Source: Deltaproteobacteria bacterium
GTDB lineage: Bacteria; Myxococcota_A; UBA796; UBA2385
Assembly (NCBI GenBank): GCA_018401435.1
Contig: JAGYJW010000030.1
Coordinates: forward strand, 1-64,000
Direction: 5' to 3'
DNA: 64,000 nucleotides
A model generated the notes under the pieces. The model did no database searches and had not been told where the DNA came from. It saw only the letters and a program-made list of their open reading frames with translations. Both the position numbers and the translations under genes were made by a program. Shown here in pieces: positions 43,285-53,590 of this stretch (its first letter is position 1; each line of letters starts with the position of its first letter).

Positions 43285-44727
43285 GTGACGTGGTACCGCG
43301 ACAAGCACCTGTGGGTGGCCCTGGTGGTGGGCATCCTGCTGAGGGTCCTGCCCTTGGCCATCTGGTATGACGACAGCTGCGTGCGGGACGAGTGCACCTA
43401 TGTGCGGCTGGCCACCCGCTTTGCCGCGGGCGAGGGCATGACCTCGTCGGTGGGCTGGCTGTGGGCGCCAGGCTACCCCGCGATCATGGGCCTGTTCAAG
43501 GCGCTCACGGGGGAGGCCGGCGCCATCAAGGCCCTGCAGGTGGTGGCCGCCGCCGCCGCGACGGTCTTCATCTACCTGCTGGCCCAGCGTGCCTTCTCGC
43601 GCAGTCCCGCACCGCCGGGCAACGCCGCTGCCGGGCGCAGGGCCGGGCGAATCGCCGCCTGGCTCTATGCCCTGTCGGCCCACCAGATCTTCTTCACGGG
43701 CCGGCTGTGGAGCGAGGTGCTCTACGGGGCCATCTTGATGGGCGGGCTGCTGCTCTTTGGCCAGGCGCGGGACGCCTTGTCGGCCCACTGGCGCGCCCGT
43801 GGCGACGACCCGCCCGCGGCGCAGAGACGCGCCCTGACAGCGGCCCTGGGCCTGGGTGCCCTGGTCGGCGTCTGCGTGCTCTTCCGCGGTGTGGCCCAAT
43901 ATATGCTGCCCATCTTCGTGGTCGGCCTGCTGTGGGGCCGGCTGCGCCGCAAGCGGGCCTGGCTGCAGGCCCTGGTGCTGGTGGGCGCCACCGTGCTGGT
44001 GGTGGCCCCCTACAGCGCCTATGCCACCCACAAATTCGGGGGCTTCGTCCTGTCGGACAAGACCATGGGCCGCATGATGTGGCTGGGCAACAACGACTTC
44101 CCGCCCATCACCTTCGACTATGGCAATGGCCAGCTGTCGCGGCGGGCCTACCGGGCGTCGGCCAAGCGCGGCCGGCCGGACTGCGGCAGCAAGAAGGATG
44201 TGATGGAATTCGACCGCTGCCAGACCGAAGAGGCGGTGGCGTGGATCAAGGAACATCCAAAAGAATTCGTGGGTCGCATGCCCATGCGCGCCGCCCAGAT
44301 GCTCAACCCCCACAGCCTGCTCACCCGGCACCTGCGCTGGGGGAATTTCCCGGGCATGCCCCAATGGATGGATGAGCTGATCATCCTGTGGCAGGCGGCG
44401 GGCTCGGGCCTGGTGATGCTGCTGGGGGCGGTCGGGCTGACCTCTCGGGGCAAGGGCGCGACCGGCCTGGTGGTGGGCGGCATCCTGGTCTACCACGTCG
44501 CCGCCATCGCCCTTCTGGCGGGGCTGTCCCGCTACCGGGTGCCGCTCGAACCCCTGCTGATGATCTATGCCGCCGGCCTGCTGGCCAGCCCCCGGGCCGC
44601 CCGCCGCGCGCTCTCGGACAGCTTCCTGGGTTGGCGCTGGCTGCTCACGGGCCTCACCCTGCTGGTGCTGCTGCCCCTCATCCTCTGGTACCTGCCCAGC
44701 GGCTGGTATTCTTGGAGACAATGGTGA
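43285..44727 (+). CDS. GT39/ArnT-like polytopic glycosyltransferase
   Basis: 480 residues from a GTG. About eleven membrane helices. The first periplasmic loop carries the acidic catalytic signature of GT-C enzymes, WYDDSCVRDECTYVRLATR, then FAAGEGMTSSVGWLWAPGYP, as in PMT/ArnT-like proteins that use polyprenyl-phosphate sugar donors. A soluble insert (about 265-345) is Lys/Arg-rich. It probably glycosylates a lipid or protein at the periplasmic face. The stop overlaps the start of the sulfatase-like gene by seven bases, so the two products are likely made together. Confidence 0.85.
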   Translation: MTWYRDKHLWVALVVGILLRVLPLAIWYDDSCVRDECTYVRLATRFAAGEGMTSSVGWLWAPGYPAIMGLFKALTGEAGAIKALQVVAAAAATVFIYLLAQRAFSRSPAPPGNAAAGRRAGRIAAWLYALSAHQIFFTGRLWSEVLYGAILMGGLLLFGQARDALSAHWRARGDDPPAAQRRALTAALGLGALVGVCVLFRGVAQYMLPIFVVGLLWGRLRRKRAWLQALVLVGATVLVVAPYSAYATHKFGGFVLSDKTMGRMMWLGNNDFPPITFDYGNGQLSRRAYRASAKRGRPDCGSKKDVMEFDRCQTEEAVAWIKEHPKEFVGRMPMRAAQMLNPHSLLTRHLRWGNFPGMPQWMDELIILWQAAGSGLVMLLGAVGLTSRGKGATGLVVGGILVYHVAAIALLAGLSRYRVPLEPLLMIYAAGLLASPRAARRALSDSFLGWRWLLTGLTLLVLLPLILWYLPSGWYSWRQW

Positions 44728-46319
44728 AAACCGTCTTTGTCCTGGCCACCCTGGCCGCTGCCCTCTCTGCATGTTCGAGCCAACCCAAGCTGCAGGCCGG
44801 CAGCCCCACCCAGCCCGATGTGGTGCTGATCAGCGTGGACACCCTGCGGGCCGATCACCTGTCGGCCTATGGCCACGATCGGCCCACCTCGCCCTTCTTT
44901 GACCGGCTGGCGGCGGGCGGCGTGCGCTATGACTTCGCCCGCAGCGCTTCCCCCTGGACCCTGCCGGCCCACACCACGATGCTGACGGGCCAGCTGCCCC
45001 TCACCCACAAGGTGGTGGAGGACCAGCTCCGCCTGTCTGCGGAAACCCCCGTGCTACCCGAGGTGATGAAGGCCCAAGGCTACGCCACCGGGGGCTTCGT
45101 GGCCACCCTCTATGTCTCGCGTCTCTTTGGTTTCGAGCGGGGCTTCGACCGCTTCGAGGACTTCGGCGTCCACACCGAGAAGGCCAATCTGGGGGGAGAG
45201 GTCGTCGCCGGGGACGTGGTGGACCAGGCGCTGAAGTGGTGGGGCAGCCTGCCCGCCGGACAGCCGGCCTTCCTCTTTCTGCACGTCTACGATGTGCACT
45301 ATGAGTACGATCCCCCCGGGGACTACGGCAAGCGCTTCGATCGGGCACCCGAAAAGAGCGACCCCAAATACAAGAACTACCACCACTTCAGCAAAGTCAA
45401 GAATCAGCTGACCGAGGCCGAGTTCGCCCACCAGCGCGCGCAATACGACGAGTCGATCCTCTATGTCGATGACCAGTTCGCCCGCCTCGAGGCCGCGGCC
45501 AAGGCCGCCGGCCGGCAGGTGCGCTTTGTGATCACATCGGATCATGGCGAGGAATTCGGCGAGCGGGGTTCCTGGGGTCATGCCCACACGCTCTTTGCCG
45601 AACAGCTCCATGTGCCCCTCATCCTGAGCGGGGCCGGCCTGCCGGCGGGCAAGGTGGTGACCGCCCCGGTGGGCACCCAGGACATCGCCCCCACCCTGGC
45701 GGCCTGGGCCGGCGCCGCGCCGGACAGCCTGAAGGCCGACGGCCTGATCCTGGACCCCAGCAGCAACCAGGACGCCGCGCTGGCGGGCCGGCCTTTCCCC
45801 GCCGAGACCACCCGCTTCAAGACCAACCGCCTGGGCCTGTATGAGGCGGGGCTGCGGCTGGAGTGGGACCTGGAGTCCGGGCAGAGCTGGCTCTATGACC
45901 CACACGCAGATCCAAAGGAAGAACGAGATCTATCGGCCGATCGTCCCGAAGATGTCGCCCGCCTTCAGGGCCGGCTGGAGGCCCTGCACGGCATGCCCTG
46001 GGAGGCCGTGACCGCCGGCGCGGTGAGCACCGACGGCGTGCTGCTGCAAGGGGGCCGCCACAGCGCGCTCCAAGTCGAGCCCGGCGGCCGCTTCCTGGCC
46101 CTGCCCTTTGACGCGGCGGTCCGCTTCACCCCCGTCGGCGGCGCCCAGCAGGGCCCCTACAAGGCCAACGGGGGCGAGCACCCGGGGGCCGACGCGGGCC
46201 TGCGCTACCAGGGCGGGGCGGCCGGCGCGGCCACGGTCATGGACGCCGAGACCTGCAAGGCGCTGGCAGCCCTGGGCTATATCCAAGAGGGCTGCGGAGA
46301 GGCCGAGCCCAGCCCCTGA
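44721..46319 (+). CDS. sulfatase/alkaline-phosphatase-superfamily lipoprotein
   Basis: 532 residues from the ATG at 44721. Lipobox LAAALSACSSQ. Metal-binding motifs of the superfamily: VVLISVDTLRADHLS and VITSDHGEEFGERGSWGHAH. The formylglycine site (normally C/S-x-P-x-R) reads WTLPAHTTMLTG, so Thr takes the position of the modified Cys and the Arg is His. It therefore is not a classic sulfatase; a Thr-nucleophile phosphatase or phosphotransferase is more likely. The coding frame overlaps the GT39 gene, which suggests joint work on an envelope glycan. The C-terminal 140 residues are an added, unrecognised domain. Confidence 0.88.
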   Translation: MVKTVFVLATLAAALSACSSQPKLQAGSPTQPDVVLISVDTLRADHLSAYGHDRPTSPFFDRLAAGGVRYDFARSASPWTLPAHTTMLTGQLPLTHKVVEDQLRLSAETPVLPEVMKAQGYATGGFVATLYVSRLFGFERGFDRFEDFGVHTEKANLGGEVVAGDVVDQALKWWGSLPAGQPAFLFLHVYDVHYEYDPPGDYGKRFDRAPEKSDPKYKNYHHFSKVKNQLTEAEFAHQRAQYDESILYVDDQFARLEAAAKAAGRQVRFVITSDHGEEFGERGSWGHAHTLFAEQLHVPLILSGAGLPAGKVVTAPVGTQDIAPTLAAWAGAAPDSLKADGLILDPSSNQDAALAGRPFPAETTRFKTNRLGLYEAGLRLEWDLESGQSWLYDPHADPKEERDLSADRPEDVARLQGRLEALHGMPWEAVTAGAVSTDGVLLQGGRHSALQVEPGGRFLALPFDAAVRFTPVGGAQQGPYKANGGEHPGADAGLRYQGGAAGAATVMDAETCKALAALGYIQEGCGEAEPSP

Positions 46320-46397
46320 CCGGCATCAGCGGCGGGCCCCTCACCCTCGCGGCGATCCGATCCGATCCCCAGTCCATGACCCTCGCCTGAGGCCTCC

Positions 46398-48718
46398 ATG
46401 GGCATGACCAACCGAGAACGCCAGCTGCTGCTCTCGCTCGCCCTGTGCAGCGCCGCAACGCTCCACTACCTGCAGGACGAGACCGAGATCCGACCCAGCC
46501 GGGTGGCCAGCGTCGCGTCGAGCAGCGGCAGCTCCCTGCCCGAGCTGCGCACCTCCCCCGCCGCTGCAGAGCCGCTGGACGAGGCCTGCGACGAGGCGGC
46601 ACCCTGGGCTGAAGATCGCGTCATGGTCGCGGGCTATCCCGACGAGCTTCAGGCGGTGGCCGCTGCCCTGGGCACCACCCTGCTGCGCGAGCCCGGGCGC
46701 TCGGGCTATGGCGTCATGGCCACCCCCGACGGCATGAGCGTGGCCGCGCTGATCGAGCGGCTGAAGGCCGAGCCGGGCGTGCTGGATGTGAGCCACCAGG
46801 GCCGCATGCAGGCCGCCGCAACCGCGGCCCTGCCCGAGGACCTCAGCAGCCTGCAGTGGCACCTGGGGGCGGTGAAAGCGCCCACCAGTCCCTCATCGGA
46901 GCTGGCGACCGTGGTGGTGGCCGTGCTCGACAGCGGCGTGGCCTACGAGGCCTACACCGAGCCCACTCGGGGCGGCAAGACCTATGCCCCTGCCCCCAGC
47001 CTGGCGGCCTCGACCTTCGTGGCGCCCTATGACTTCGTGAACGACGACGCGCACGCCAACGACGACAACCAGCACGGCACCCACATCGCCTCGACCCTCG
47101 CGGCCACCGGCCGACTGCGCGGCGTGGCCCCCGGCGTCAGCATCATGCCGGTCAAGGTGCTCGACCACCAGAGCCAAGGCTACGAGAGCGACCTCGTGGA
47201 GGCGATCTACTACGCCGTGGACCACGGCGCCGACGTCATCAACATGAGCCTGTCCTTTGCGGTGGGCTACCGCCCGAGCCGCGCCCTGCTGGACGCCCTG
47301 GCCTATGCTGAAGCGTCGGGGTGGTGATGGTCGCCGCCGCCGGCAACCAGGGCCTGAACGCCATCCCTGGCCGGCCGCCAGCCCCGGGTGATCGCCGTCG
47401 GGGCGTCTTGTCCCACGGCGGGCGGGGCAGCCGGTGCCCGCCTACGCCAACCGCTCCGCCGAGGTGGACCTGTCCGCACCGGGCGGCTGCATCGACCAGG
47501 ACGTGGACGGCGACGGCTATCCCGACGGTATCCTGGCCGAGACCATCGACGCGTCGCATCCCGACCAGATGGCCCTCTACCTCTATGCAGGAACCAGCCA
47601 GGCCGCCGCCATCGCCAGTGGGGCAGCCGCCTGGATGATCGCCGAGGGGGCCGATCCCTTCCAGGTGGACGAGCTGCTGCGGGGTGCGGGCGGCCCCGGC
47701 ACCTTGCGACGCGTGATGGACGGCCGTGGCAACGGAGATCTGGACGTGGAGGAGGCCCTGGGCTCCCTCGGCTCGGCAGGCGCCCGGACCGACCGCCGGC
47801 ACCTCGCCACCTTGATGGCCTACTCGTCCATCGCCACCAGCGCCTACGTGGTGCCCACGGCGCGGGTCAGCCTCTTTGACGAGGCTGGGCGGCCAGTGGC
47901 CAACGCCGACCTGGTCGTGCGCCTGCAGGGCACCACCCAGGCTACGCTGACCTGCCGCACCAGCAGCGCGGGGAGCTGCACCGTGCAGGGCCCTGCCGGT
48001 AGCCACGCCCGCTACTTTTCCGGCGGCTGGCTCTACACCATCGAAGGGGCCATCCTGCACGACCGGCTCCATCGGGCAGAGGGCGTGATCTTCCACAGCA
48101 AAGGCCTGGATTCCGCCGTCGGGGCCATGCAGCAGCACCCCCGGACGGCCGCCATGGTGCTGGGCTACTATTGGGATATGGGCATCGACCCTGCGTTGGG
48201 TCGCATCATGACCAGCGTGGTGGTCAACGATCTCGCCGTGGGCAACGACTACCGCCCCAGCGCCTGGATCTACCAGCCGTCCTGGGCCGATGTGCAGCGC
48301 TGGAGTGAGCCCCTGTCCCTGGGCGGCTCGGGCATCTCCACCAGCCCCTTCCCGGTGCGTCCGATCTCCATGGGCGGCTCGGGCATCTCCACCAGCCCCT
48401 TCCCCGTGATCGAGGTGCTGGCCTTCAAAGGCACGGGCATCTCCACCAGCCCCTTCCCCATCACGGGCACCTTCTCGCCCCCCGAGGCGCCTGCCCTGCC
48501 CGGCGACCTCGACGGCGCCCCGGTCTACCTCAGCACCGGCATGATCGGCAGCAGCGCCGATACCAGCGCCTCGTCCTTGCAGGGGGTGCTCGATCGCGGC
48601 GGCTTCGTGACGGAGAGCGACCAGCCAGCGGCCAGCGAGCTGGGGGCCACGAACCTGGAGCGGGGCGCCAGCCGCCACCGCGGGCAGCAGCGAAGACGGG
48701 GGAGCGATCGCGCTCTGA
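46398..48718 (+). CDS. secreted subtilisin-like (S8) protease with C-terminal repeats, multiply frameshifted
   Basis: A signal-anchor-like start and propeptide lead to the S8 domain: catalytic Asp in VVVAVLDSGVAYEAY, His in NDDNQHGTHIASTLAA, oxyanion Asn in VAAAGNQGLNAI, and Ser in AGTSQAAAIASGAA. The triad is complete, but between 47320 and 47435 the frame changes about three times (after AYAEASG; after GNQGLNAI; after PTAGGAAG), each in a G/C run. Downstream comes a beta-rich domain (PTARVSLFDEAGRPVANADLVV), then three GISTSPFP repeats. A last shift near 48655 leads to a TGA at 48716; otherwise the frame runs on through the PilZ gene to 48996. Total about 773 codons. Errors in sequence are more likely than true decay. 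Confidence 0.78.
48321..48458 (+). repeat. three GSGISTSPFP coding repeats
   Basis: Copies begin at 48321, 48372 and about 48430. Copies one and two share 33 identical bases; copy three differs at the first codons (GTGISTSPFP). Spacing is 17 and 18 codons. The intervening sequence is not conserved, so the conserved core itself seems to be what is kept. Confidence 0.9.
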
Positions 48719-48791
48719 TCGGGTCCATTGCCCTCAAGGATGCGGCTGGGAGTGCGATGAGGACCCCACAGCCGCACCCCGGAGAGCCCCC

Positions 48792-49169
48792 GTGCTCGCG
48801 ACCCTCCCCCTGTCCAACATCGGCTACAGCCAACGCCAGCACCCGCGCTACGAGATCGAAGCCGGGCGCGGCGTGCGGCTCTCGGTCGATCTGCGCCCGA
48901 CCCACCGGCAGGTGCGCTTCCAGGTGCTGGACCTCGCGCTGGGCGGCTTCGCGGTCCAGGACCCCCAGAAGCTGCTGCAGGAGGGGCAGCTGTTGAGCAT
49001 CGAGCTGGACCTGGGGGGCCCGCTGCTGATGCTGCGGGCCACGGTCGTCTACCGGGCGGGGGCGTCCCGGGTAGGCGCGGCCTTTGTGCGGGACGCGGCC
49101 CTGTCGGCCGCCAGCATGACGCTGGAGTCCTTCCTGATGCAGCTTGGCACGCCGAAGGATGGCCACTGA
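48792..49169 (+). CDS. PilZ-domain c-di-GMP receptor
   Basis: 125 residues: a stand-alone PilZ domain. The first c-di-GMP motif is RQHPR (RxxxR) in YSQRQHPRYEI, and the second is DLALGGFAV, with Ala in place of Ser in D/N-x-S-x-x-G. Both are present at the right spacing, so nucleotide binding is likely. Its stop overlaps the start of the kinase-GGDEF gene by 11 bases, strong evidence for coupled translation with a c-di-GMP synthase. It also starts just after the subtilase gene. Confidence 0.88.
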   Translation: MLATLPLSNIGYSQRQHPRYEIEAGRGVRLSVDLRPTHRQVRFQVLDLALGGFAVQDPQKLLQEGQLLSIELDLGGPLLMLRATVVYRAGASRVGAAFVRDAALSAASMTLESFLMQLGTPKDGH

Positions 49170-52100
49170 GATGGGCACCGAGAACCCCAACCAGCGCAGC
49201 CCCCGCGGACGCACCGGCCAGCGGGTCGGCCCCTGGGTCCTTCGTGCCCGCATCGGCGCCGGCGCCTTTGGAGAGACCTGGCGGGCGCGGGCCTCCGATG
49301 GGCGCGTCGCCGCCGTCAAGCTGCTGGAGCACCCCCCCGGCGCCGAACTGACGGCCCTGGGCCGCGTCTTTCACCCCGCGATCCCCATGCTGCTGGGCGG
49401 CGGCGGCGGCCAGTGCCCCTTTGTGGCGATGGAGCTGGTGCCGGGCCGACCCCTGGACGAGCGCCTGGAAGGCGCCGCGATGGGCATCGACAGCGTCGCC
49501 CACCTGGCCGCCACCCTCACCGACGCCCTGGCGTCGATGCACGCCGCCGGCTTCACCCATGGCGACGTAAAGCCAGGGAACATCCTGGTTGATCCGAATC
49601 ACGACACCCGCGCGTGGCTGGTGGACTTCGGCCTGGTGGGCGCCAACGGGGGCTCTCCGGCCTGGGCCGCCCCCGAGGTGCTGTCCGCGCAGACCAGCGG
49701 CCCCCAGGCCGATCTCTACAGCCTCGGCCTCGTGCTCTGGACCGCGCTCACCGGGGCGCCGCCCTGGGCGGGCAAGGCCATCGAGGTGGCCCTGGCCGAG
49801 CGCCTGCAGCAGCCGGCCGCCCCGCCCCCGCCGCGGGCCGGATTGGCTGGTGGACCTGGTCTGCAAGCTGCTGAGCATCGACCCCAACCAGCGCCCCGGC
49901 GCCGGCGCGGTCATGGACACCCTGGCCATGCGCGGCTTCTCGGGGGCCACCCTGACCGCCGAGACGCTGCGAGGCCGGGCGCGGGTGGCCTTTGTGCCCG
50001 ACCCCGACACCGGCCCCCAGCTGGACCGCTGGCTGAGCAGCGGCGGCCCCATCGCCATCGTCGGCCCGGTGGGAACCGGCCGCAGCACCGCCTTGCGCGC
50101 CTTGTCCCTGGAGCTTCGGGCGCGGGGCCGGGTGCCCGTCACCATGCAGGGTTCCGGCGTCGCCTGGGCCGCCACCAGCGCCGCGCTGGCCGAGATGGGC
50201 TGCAGCCTGCCGGAGGCACCGGACCGGCTCACCCGCATCGACGACACCCTCGACCTCTTCGCGGCCCGCAGGGTGGTGGTGCTGGCCCACGACCTGGCCA
50301 GCATGGACCCGGAATCCCAGGAGCTGGTGCGAGAGCTGGCCCAACGCAAGGGCGACCTCTGCGTCACGGGCGAGCGTGCGCCGGACTTCCTGGAGCGTGT
50401 CGTCGAGACGCGCCCCATGGGCCGCAGCCGCACCGGCAGCCTGCTGGGCATGCTGCTGGGCGATGGTGGGGATCAGGACGAGATCGTCCGCGCGGTCAGC
50501 GAGGGCGGCGGCGCGCTGCCGGGCCGGGTGGTCGAGATCCTCTGCCGGGCCCTGGAATCGGGCGCCTTGCTGCGGTCGGGGCGCAGCTGGTGCTGGGACG
50601 CCTCCCGCGCACCCGAAATCGACGACCTGGACGTCAAGCAGGCCGATCTGAGCGGCTTGAGCACCGGCGCCCGCCGCCTGGCCACGGTCTGCGGCCTGCT
50701 GCCCGGTGGCATCCTGCAAGCGGCCGCCCGCCAGGCCGTGCGGCTGGAAGACGAAGCCTTTGCTGCGGCAGTGGACGAGCTGGCCGCCCGCGGGCTGCTG
50801 CGCGCCGAGGGCGACCGCCTGCGGCCCGAAGCCGCCGCGGCGCGGCAGCTGGTCAAGAGCGCGCTGGACGCCCCCCGGGTGCGCGAGAGCCTGGTGCGTG
50901 TGTTGGCCACACGCGCCGACAGCGCCCCCGAGGTGATCACCGCCCTGGCCCTGGACAACCAGGACGCCGATAGCGTCGCAAAATTCGCCGAAGCTGGCGT
51001 GCAGGCCCTCATTCCGATCGATCCGGTGGGTGCCGCCCGCATGGCCACCCGGGTCTGGAAGCTCGCCCCCGTGGGCGCCCTGGTGCCCGTCACCATCGAC
51101 GCGCTGACCGCCGCCGGCCGGGTGGACGACGCCGCCAACCACGCCGAAGCCGCGCTGGAGCACGTTGCGGATGTAGACCTCGCCCAGGTCGCCATCCGCA
51201 TGGCCATGCTCGAGGTCGATCTGCGCCAGCGGCCCGAGATCGCGTCCTTCTGGGTCATCCGCGCCCGCAACGCCTTGGGTGACCAGGCCCTGCCCGATCA
51301 GCTGCGCCTGGTGGAGGCCTCCATCTCGGCCTTGCTGCGCGAGCCGGAGCGCTGCCTGGAGCTGCTCGAGCCCCTGATCTCCGTCGCACCGCCAGCGAGC
51401 GGCCCGGCCCTCACCCGCTGGCTGCAGGCCCGGGTCACCGCATCCACCGCCCTTCACCAGATGGGCGACCTGCCGCGGGCCATCTCCGTGCTGCGCGATG
51501 TGCCCCGCGAAGTCGGTCGGGGCACCGGCCCCCGGGCGCGCCTGGACGCCTCTGCGGGCCGCGTGCTCTGGCTGGCGGGGCGCTACAGCGAGGCCGACGA
51601 GGCCCTCGCAGCGGCCGCGGATCGCGGCGCGGGCTTGGGTCTGGCGGATCGGGCGCGCATGCTTAACAACATCGGGGCGGCGCGCTACCAGCTGGGCCGG
51701 CGCGAGGCCGGCGTGGCCGCCTGGGAGCAGGCCCTGGCCCTCTTCGAGCGCCTGGGCAGCGAGCGCGAGATCACGCGCTGCTCCGCCAACCTCTGCCTGG
51801 GCTACCGGGATCTCGGCCGCTGGGCCCGCGCCTGGCAGGTGGGCCGCACCGCGGTGGAGCGCACGGCGCGGTCGGGCGATGACGATCTGCGCGCCAACGC
51901 GCTCATCAACTATGGGGAGCTGGCGCTGGTCACCGGCGACCGGCTTCGGGCCCGCGAATTCCTCGAAGGCGCCCTGGGCGTGACGGAGCGCGCCGACCTG
52001 GACCGCGAACGGGTCGAGGTGCTGGTGCTGCTGGCCCGCCTGGCGGTGGAGGAGCGCGACCCCTGCGCCAACGAGCACGTGGCCCGCGCCCTCGCTGCGG

Positions 52101-53536
52101 CCCGCGCGGCGGACAGCACCCTGGATGCCGCCAAGGCCCTCGCCCAGGACGCCATCCTGCTGGCCCGCGCCGGCGCGACGGCCGCGGTCCTGGACGACCG
52201 GGCCGAAGCCGCCCTCGCCCCGGTCAAGGAGGCCGGCGCCGCCGCCGCCCTGGCCGAGATCCGCTGCGAGCTGGCCTTGGCCATGATCGAAGCCGGCCGC
52301 CCGAGCGAAGCCCGGTCCTACCTCGACCAGGCCCGCACCTATGGCGAAGAGAGCGGCAGCGTCCCCCTCATCGAGCGCATCGACCGCCTGCACCGCGCCC
52401 TGGCCGAGGCCAGCAAAGAGGCGCCAGTCGATGACCGCCTGATGGAGATGGTGCGCCTGGCCGTCGTGATCAACGAGCAACACGATGTGGGCACGGTGCT
52501 CGACCAGATCGCACGGGCGGGACGCGAGATGCTGGGCGGTGACCGCGCCTTTGTGCTGAACGCCGAAGGTGAGCTTCAGGCCTCCGTTTTCGAGGATAGC
52601 GACCAGGGCACCCCGTCCATGTCGGTGGTGCAGCAGGTGCTCAAGTCCGGCCGCGAGGTGGTGGCCGCCGACGTGGGTGAACGCGCCGATCTGCGCGCCC
52701 AGCAGAGCGTGTCGTCCATGTCGGTGCGCTCGGTCTACTGCACCCCCTTGCGCCACCGCGACCAGACCCTGGGCGTGCTCTATGTGGACAGCCGCGACGT
52801 GCGGCGCCGCGACCTGTGGCAAGGGGTCCAGCTCATGCGGGGCCTGGCCGCCCTGGCCGCCGTGGCCATCCGCAAGGCCCTGGATGTCGAAGAGAGCATG
52901 CGCCGGGCCGAGCTGAGCGCGCGCCTCGCCGAGCGCGAGCAAGCCGCCCGCATCCTGGCCGAGAAGAACGCCCAGCTCACCACCATGAACGAGCGGCTGG
53001 CCCGCTCCGCCGTCACCGACGCCCTCACCGGCCTGGCCAACCGCCGCCGCCTGACCGAGGTGTTGACCACCTTCGACGCCCGCCTCAGCCGCCGCGAGGT
53101 CGGCTACGGCATCATCATCCTCGACATCGACCACTTCAAGCGCATCAACGACACCTGGGGGCACCCCGTCGGCGACGCGGTGCTGCGCTGGGTGGCCACC
53201 GGCCTGCGGGCCCTGGTGCGCGAGGAGGACCGGGTCTTCCGCTTCGGCGGCGAGGAGATGGTCATCATCATGGACGACCCCAAGCCACAGCATGTCGAGG
53301 CCCTGGCTGAGCGCGTGCGGGCCAACCTGGAGTCCCGGCCCTTCGAGGTCAGCCCCGGCGTCACCCACCGGGTCACCGCCAGCCTGGGCGCCGCCCTGGC
53401 CCGCCGCGGCATGGACCGCAACTGGGAGCAGGTGCTCAACCGCGCCGACCAGGCCCTCTATGTCGCCAAGAGCGAAGGTCGAAACCGCGTGGTCCTCGCC
53501 CAGCCCGAAAAGGCGCGCGACAGCCAGGTGGCCTGA
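49159..53536 (+). CDS. Ser/Thr kinase - STAND-like ATPase - TPR - GAF - GGDEF fusion (one frameshift)
   Basis: About 1459 codons from the ATG at 49159 (or 49171). Order: protein kinase domain (20-260; IGAGAFGETW, VAAVKLLEH, THGDVKPGN, VDFGLVG, AAPEVLS); an AAA/STAND-like ATPase (about 290-480; Walker A GPVGTGRST, Walker B-like RRVVVLAHDL); helical TPR-like repeats (about 480-1080); GAF (about 1095-1240); GGDEF (about 1285-1455). The GGDEF site is GGEEM, with an allosteric RxxD I-site (REED) five residues before, and DIDHFKRINDTWGH intact, so it should make c-di-GMP. The kinase is non-RD (HGD for HRD). The frame shifts once near 49820-49840, between kinase and ATPase, in a C-rich tract. It is coupled to the PilZ gene. 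Confidence 0.88.
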
Positions 53537-53590
53537 GTCCGCCCGGCCGCGGGCCCCCTGCGCGGGCCGCCCCATGTCACACTGGGGCGG

